Positions 60,368 to 64,000 of a DNA stretch of 64,000 nt are shown here, one piece after another (position 1 is the stretch's first letter; every line of letters begins with the position of its first letter). This DNA comes from an uncultured Cetobacterium sp. (GTDB lineage: Bacteria > Fusobacteriota > Fusobacteriia > Fusobacteriales > Fusobacteriaceae): assembly GCA_934085975.1 (NCBI GenBank), contig CAKOHT010000006.1:1-64000 (forward strand), read 5' to 3'. A program made the translations under genes and the position numbers. The notes under the pieces are model-generated. The model was not told the DNA's origin. It did no database searches and saw nothing but the letters and a program-made list of their open reading frames with translations.

Positions 60368-60396
60368 TTGCGTTAGTGAATACGTTGTGCTATACT
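60368..60396 (+). promoter_or_regulatory. Promoter of the four-tRNA cluster
   Basis: TTGCGT (60368-60373), 17-base spacer, TATACT (60391-60396), 14 bases before the tRNA-Val 5' end. Confidence 0.7.
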
Positions 60397-60410
60397 AGTG
60401 TTGTCTTCAA

Positions 60411-60486
60411 GGAAGCATAGCTCAGTTGGGAGAGCACCTGCCTTACAAGCAGGGGGTCACTGGTTCAAGTCCAGTTGTTTCCACCA
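60411..60486 (+). tRNA. tRNA-Val (anticodon TAC)
   Basis: 76 bases with encoded CCA. Acceptor GGAAGCA/TGTTTCC; anticodon stem CTGCC-TTACAAG-CAG; T arm GGTTCAAGTCC. First of four tandem tRNAs. Confidence 0.95.
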
Positions 60487-60491
60487 TAAAT

Positions 60492-60568
60492 GGGGGTGTA
60501 GCTCAGTTGGTTAGAGCGCATGCCTGTCACGCATGAGGTCGCGAGTTCGACCCTCGTCACTCCCGCCA
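60492..60568 (+). tRNA. tRNA-Asp (anticodon GTC)
   Basis: 77 bases with CCA. Acceptor GGGGGTG/CACTCCC, discriminator G; anticodon arm GCATGCCTGTCACGCATG; T arm GAGTTCGACCC. Confidence 0.95.
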
Positions 60569-60574
60569 TTTATT

Positions 60575-60650
60575 GCCCAGATAGCTCAGTCGGTAGAGCA
60601 GGGGACTGAAAATCCCCGTGTCGGTGGTTCGATTCCGCCTCTGGGCACCA
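60575..60650 (+). tRNA. tRNA-Phe (anticodon GAA)
   Basis: 76 bases with CCA. Acceptor GCCCAGA/TCTGGGC; anticodon arm GGGGACTGAAAATCCCC; T arm GGTTCGATTCC. Confidence 0.95.
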
Positions 60651-60665
60651 TCAAATTTTATAGAA

Positions 60666-60740
60666 GGCGACGTCGCCAAGTGGTAAGGCAGAGGTCTGCA
60701 AAATCTCTATTCACCAGTTCAAATCTGGTCGTCGCCTCCA
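60666..60740 (+). tRNA. tRNA-Cys (anticodon GCA)
   Basis: 75 bases with encoded TCCA end. Acceptor GGCGACG/CGTCGCC; anticodon arm GAGGTCTGCAAAATCTC; T arm AGTTCAAATCT. Last of the cluster. Confidence 0.95.
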
Positions 60741-60754
60741 AAATTGAGAATTTT

Positions 60755-60780
60755 GAACAGCTTTAGGGCTGTTTTTTTTT
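60755..60780 (+). terminator. Rho-independent terminator of the tRNA cluster
   Basis: AACAGC, a six-base loop, GCTGTT and a run of T, 15 bases after tRNA-Cys. Confidence 0.8.
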
Positions 60781-60828
60781 ATTCTTTGTGCTATAATTGA
60801 AAAAAAATTAACCATAAAGAGGTAGTGT

Positions 60829-61281
60829 ATGAAAAAAATAATTGTGATATACTTTACACTGATAGCATTGGTATATGGGCAAGGAAAAGAACTGATATTT
60901 GAAGATGTTCCTCAAAATCATTGGGCGTATAAGGCAATTCAAAATCTTGTAAATGAAGGAGTAATATCAGAAGAAAGTTTTTTATTTAAAGGTGAGTTTC
61001 CAGTTTCAAGGTATAGTTTTGCAGAAGGTTTAAATAGAGCTTTCAATACATTAAATGAAAAAAAAGCAAACAGAGGTGATTTAGTTATCTTAGAGAGTTT
61101 AGTCTATGAATTTTCTAGAGAGTTGACAAAAATTGGGTTTGATACAGATTTATTTAATGGAAAAATAGAGAATATGAGAGTTGATATTGAAGTTATTAGA
61201 CAAAAAAATGATGAAACTCAAAAACAGGTGAATGAGTTGCAAAAAAGAATAGAGGTTTTAGAAAAAAATGTAGGTATCTAA
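60829..61281 (+). CDS. Small exported SLH-domain protein with coiled coil
   Basis: A 150-residue protein. Signal peptide MKKIIVIYFTLIALVYG; one S-layer-homology domain (about 23-80, FEDVPQNHWAYKAIQNLVNEGVI); and a C-terminal coiled coil (about 110-150, RQKNDETQKQVNELQKRIEVLEK). In fusobacteria such domains tether outer-membrane proteins to peptidoglycan, normally ahead of a beta-barrel; here no barrel follows. It may be a small tether or structural protein. AAAGAGG precedes the ATG; a TATAAT lies about 40 bases upstream. Confidence 0.85.
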   Translation: MKKIIVIYFTLIALVYGQGKELIFEDVPQNHWAYKAIQNLVNEGVISEESFLFKGEFPVSRYSFAEGLNRAFNTLNEKKANRGDLVILESLVYEFSRELTKIGFDTDLFNGKIENMRVDIEVIRQKNDETQKQVNELQKRIEVLEKNVGI

Positions 61282-61302
61282 TTAATATGGAGGTTATATA
61301 TT

Positions 61303-62652
61303 ATGAAAAAGTTATCATTTGATTATTCGAATGCATTGGGATTTTTTAAAGAAAATGAACTATCGTTAATGGAAGCTCAGTGTAAATTTGCTACGGAAAC
61401 TTTAATGAATGGGGTAGGGGCAGGAAATGATTTTTTAGGTTGGATTGATCTGCCGACTAACTATGATAAAGTAGAGTTTAATAGAATAAAGGATGCAGCA
61501 GAAAAAATAAAGAATGATTCGGAAGTTCTAATAGTCATAGGGATTGGAGGTTCCTATTTAGGAGCTAGAGCAGCTATTGAATTTTTATCACATACTTTTT
61601 ATAATAATCAACCGAAATCAAAAAGAAAAGGACCTGAAATATATTTTGCAGGACAGAATATCTCTGGGAAATATATAAGTGATCTATTGGAAGTAATTGG
61701 AGATAGAGATTATTCAGTTAATGTCATTTCAAAATCAGGAACAACAACAGAACCAGCTATCGCTTTTAGAATATTTAAAAGGCATTTAGAAGAGAAGTAT
61801 GGTATTGAGGGTGCAAGAAAAAGAATATATGCGACAACGGATGCAAGTAAAGGTGCACTTAAAAAGTTAGCAATAGATGAGGGATATGAAACATTTGTTG
61901 TACCTGATAATGTAGGGGGAAGATTTTCTGTTTTAACTGCGGTGGGGTTATTACCAATTGCGGCAGCAGGAATTAATATAGATGAATTGATGGCTGGAGC
62001 AAGAGATGCCCAAGAGGATTACAAGGCACCATATGAAAGTAATGATTGTTTGAAGTATGCTACAATAAGAAATATTTTAAATAGAAGAGGTAAAGAAGTT
62101 GAGATGTTGATTAACTATGAACCAAGACTGCACTATATTGGTGAGTGGTGGAAGCAACTATTTGGGGAGTCAGAAGGGAAAGATGGAAAAGGATTACTTC
62201 CAGCAGCAGCGGATTTTTCAACTGATTTACATTCCATGGGACAGTTTATACAGGATGGTAATAGGATTTTAATAGAAACACTATTGAATATAGAGAAACC
62301 TGAATGTGACGTAATAATAGAAGCTGATGAATTGGATTTAGATGGATTAAACTATTTGGCAGGAAAAGGAATGGACTTTGTAAATAAAAAAGCTGCTCAA
62401 GGAACAGTTTTAGCTCATGTGGATGGAGGAGTACCAAATTTAATAGTGAATTTGCCAGAAGCTACACCATATCATTTAGGATATATGTTTTATTTCTTTG
62501 AAAAAGCTTGTGGAGTAAGTGGGTATTTACTTGGAGTAAATCCGTTTGATCAGCCGGGAGTAGAAGCATATAAAGCTAATATGTTTGCTTTACTTGGGAA
62601 AAAGGGATATGAGAAGCAGGCAGAAGAGTTAAATAAAAGATTAAATAAATAA
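61303..62652 (+). CDS. pgi: Glucose-6-phosphate isomerase
   Basis: A 449-residue isomerase of the shorter bacterial type. Seen: [51 protein letters not shown], and the C-terminal KKAAQGT and [17 protein letters not shown]. Links glucose-6-P and fructose-6-P in glycolysis. Confidence 0.97.
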   Translation: MKKLSFDYSNALGFFKENELSLMEAQCKFATETLMNGVGAGNDFLGWIDLPTNYDKVEFNRIKDAAEKIKNDSEVLIVIGIGGSYLGARAAIEFLSHTFYNNQPKSKRKGPEIYFAGQNISGKYISDLLEVIGDRDYSVNVISKSGTTTEPAIAFRIFKRHLEEKYGIEGARKRIYATTDASKGALKKLAIDEGYETFVVPDNVGGRFSVLTAVGLLPIAAAGINIDELMAGARDAQEDYKAPYESNDCLKYATIRNILNRRGKEVEMLINYEPRLHYIGEWWKQLFGESEGKDGKGLLPAAADFSTDLHSMGQFIQDGNRILIETLLNIEKPECDVIIEADELDLDGLNYLAGKGMDFVNKKAAQGTVLAHVDGGVPNLIVNLPEATPYHLGYMFYFFEKACGVSGYLLGVNPFDQPGVEAYKANMFALLGKKGYEKQAEELNKRLNK

Positions 62653-62660
62653 TTAAATAA

Positions 62661-62693
62661 AAAAAGAAGCTGTAAAATTTGAGCTTCTTTTTT
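62661..62693. terminator. Bidirectional terminator between pgi and a convergent gene
   Basis: AAAAAGAAGCT and AGCTTCTTTTTT with a ten-base loop serve both strands. Confidence 0.85.
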
Positions 62694-63507
62694 AATTTGT
62701 GAATACATTGAACTGTCTTAAATCTCTATTGATGGCAAAAGGAGCACTCTTATATCCTAAGCTAGGAACTCTAAAGTATGCTTTATCGTAGTTTAAAATA
62801 TCTCGAAATTCAAAAAGACCATCTTTTGAAGTTTTTAAGGAAGAGATGATTTTATTGTTACTTCCATTGATGAGTTCTAATTCAACTTCTTTTAAATAGT
62901 TATTACCTTGGACTAAAGCTCCAGATATATAGAAGGTTTTAGCTTCGAGAACAATTGAAATATCATTGATAAACTTCTCATTTTGAATTAGCATAGAAAC
63001 ACCATTTCCGTAAAATCCAGGTTTTTGAGCGAAGATAGATATTAATCCAACGTGTCCTTGAAAGGAGAAAACTCCATCAGCATTTGAATTTATATCTAGG
63101 AGAGTTCCACCAATTTTAACTTTAATTTGTGCATCTTTAATGGGTTCACCGAAGTTGTTTATAACTTTTCCATAAATAGAGATTTTATTGTTAGTCATAT
63201 TTAGAATTAAGTTTTGAGGGGGATTAAAAATATAGTCAACAAAAAAGTCATCTCCAATCAATGACGTATATCCAGGTTTTTTGACAGTCACTCTATATTT
63301 ATTCTCAGGTAAATTAATGGAAAATTCTCCATTGATATCACTTTTTATACATTTAACTTGATTAGAGCTATTGAAAAAACATACAGTTGCATCTCCTAAT
63401 CTAAACTCTTTATCAGTGACAAAACCAGAAATAGTGATAGTTTTATTTTGGGCCAAAACACCAAATGAAATTGCAAAAATAAAACATAGAAAAAGTTTAA
63501 ATCTCAT
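62692..63507 (-). CDS. Exported protein of repeated carboxypeptidase-regulatory-like domains
   Basis: A 271-residue protein with signal peptide (MRFKLFLCFIFAISFGVLA). Three beta-sandwich repeats follow: about 23-100 (ISGFVTDKEFRLGDATVCFF, DINGEFSINLPENKYRVTVKKPGY), about 108-185 (IYGKVINNFGEPIKDAQIKV, ADGVFSFQG) and about 192-262 (ISGALVQGNNYLKEVELELI, KDGLFEFRD). This fold also appears inserted in the secretin at 57.3 kb. A surface or periplasmic binding role is likely; no enzyme motif is seen. Against the local gene direction. Confidence 0.8.
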   Translation of the reverse strand: MRFKLFLCFIFAISFGVLAQNKTITISGFVTDKEFRLGDATVCFFNSSNQVKCIKSDINGEFSINLPENKYRVTVKKPGYTSLIGDDFFVDYIFNPPQNLILNMTNNKISIYGKVINNFGEPIKDAQIKVKIGGTLLDINSNADGVFSFQGHVGLISIFAQKPGFYGNGVSMLIQNEKFINDISIVLEAKTFYISGALVQGNNYLKEVELELINGSNNKIISSLKTSKDGLFEFRDILNYDKAYFRVPSLGYKSAPFAINRDLRQFNVFTN

Positions 63508-63609
63508 AGAACCTCCGTTGTATTAATGTTATATTTAATTATAACACTTTTTTGATTTTATATGCTATAATTATTAATAAAAATAAATTTTTTATAGAAG
63601 GTGATTTTT

Positions 63610-64000
63610 TTGGTAGACGATATAATAAATGAAAGAGAAAAAGCAAAGTTACACTTCTTAAAAACTCAAACAGAAAAATTAATTTACTTAGGAGAATTTA
63701 AAGAAAATGTTTTAGTTGCCTTGGAAAAGCAGGAGATTGAAAGAAACTTAATCCACAATGAGGTAGAGGAAGCAATGCGAGACCCAAGGGCTATTTTATT
63801 AAAAATTAGAAGAGACATTCCTTTTGATTCAATTAAGCCATACATAGATGAAGCTGAAAAAGTGGGACTTAGATATATGCTTGTGGATGATATCACCTTT
63901 CGAGGAGATATTGGCTTAGTGGTTGTTTCTAAAGAGCCTTTGGACAATGAAGATCGTGAAGTTGTATTAGAAAGTGCGACAAAAGTATACACAGATGCTG
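63610..64000 (+). CDS. DUF1694 (YueI-like) family protein, 3' end cut by window
   Basis: 130 residues are visible from TTG 63610, which follows AAGGTGA at a good distance. The family core is YLGEFKENVLVALEKQEI, with LLKIRRDIPFDSIKPYIDEAEKVGLRYMLVDD. Function is unknown to me. The opposite-strand open frame in this region is only its shadow. Confidence 0.8.
   Translation, partial: MVDDIINEREKAKLHFLKTQTEKLIYLGEFKENVLVALEKQEIERNLIHNEVEEAMRDPRAILLKIRRDIPFDSIKPYIDEAEKVGLRYMLVDDITFRGDIGLVVVSKEPLDNEDREVVLESATKVYTDA

Noticed and set aside
63684..63992. 102-codon minus-strand frame at the right edge
   Set aside because: The plus strand encodes a recognisable DUF1694 protein over the same bases.

Overview
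The window looks like a chromosomal segment of an anaerobic Fusobacteriota member (Fusobacterium/Cetobacterium-like). Support: very AT-rich DNA, a diderm gene set (TonB-ExbB-ExbD, a secretin, an SLH-domain protein), DUF1576, a Na+-pump citrate fermentation cluster, and the order rpmH-rnpA-yidD-yidC-jag-mnmE-mnmG. The genus is inferred, not proven.

Layout. 0-4 kb: a DUF1576 membrane protein diverges from psuK-psuG (pseudouridine breakdown), whose promoter carries two tandem operator-like palindromes. 3.8-9 kb (minus): tRNA-Gln, then mfd-mazG-rqcP-ispE-spoVG, a set also found close together in Bacillus. 9-18.7 kb (minus): bioA-gntR, then oadA-oadG-biotin carrier-oadB-citDEF-citS. Citrate enters, is split to acetate and oxaloacetate, and oxaloacetate is decarboxylated by a biotin-dependent Na+ pump. 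A strong promoter with two GTATACAA repeats precedes oadA. 18.8-30.1 kb (minus): rpoN, tonB-exbD-exbB, a small Met/His-rich exported protein, two FecCD-type ABC importers, an M23/LysM protein and cbiK. cbiK and the second importer lie behind a cobalamin riboswitch with an overlapping terminator/antiterminator. 30.2-32 kb: a lone plus-strand ABC exporter. 32-38 kb (minus): cysteine/cystine utilisation (cysteine desulfidase, CoA-disulfide-reductase-like enzyme, TcyP-like transporter) with a sigma-54 promoter, three upstream repeats and a sigma-54 activator. 38-41.5 kb: alr, ptsI, ptsH.

41.7-44.5 kb is the most remarkable part. A gene for a plasmid-type replication initiator (no dnaA) faces a 757-base intergenic region with six direct copies of a 20-bp repeat, TGTATATYAWCAATAATATT. 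They are spaced 53, 105, 106, 105 and 95 bp, close to whole helical turns. Nearly all genes to the left run on the minus strand and nearly all to the right on the plus strand, starting with rpmH. I read this as a chromosomal origin that uses iterons and a Rep-like protein.

44.3-50.7 kb (plus): rpmH, rnpA, yidD, yidC, jag, mnmE, mnmG and a PHP phosphatase. 50.7-58.9 kb (plus): a compact, tightly overlapping type II secretion/type IV pilus-like operon with five pseudopilin-like proteins, an ATPase, a frameshifted inner-membrane protein, a minimal prepilin peptidase, PilN/PilO-like proteins and a secretin with an inserted carboxypeptidase-regulatory-like domain. Two of its genes seem to lack a standard start codon. 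58.9-64 kb: rfaE1, ispF, four tRNAs (Val, Asp, Phe, Cys), an SLH protein, pgi, a protein of repeated regulatory-like domains, and the start of a DUF1694 gene cut by the window end.
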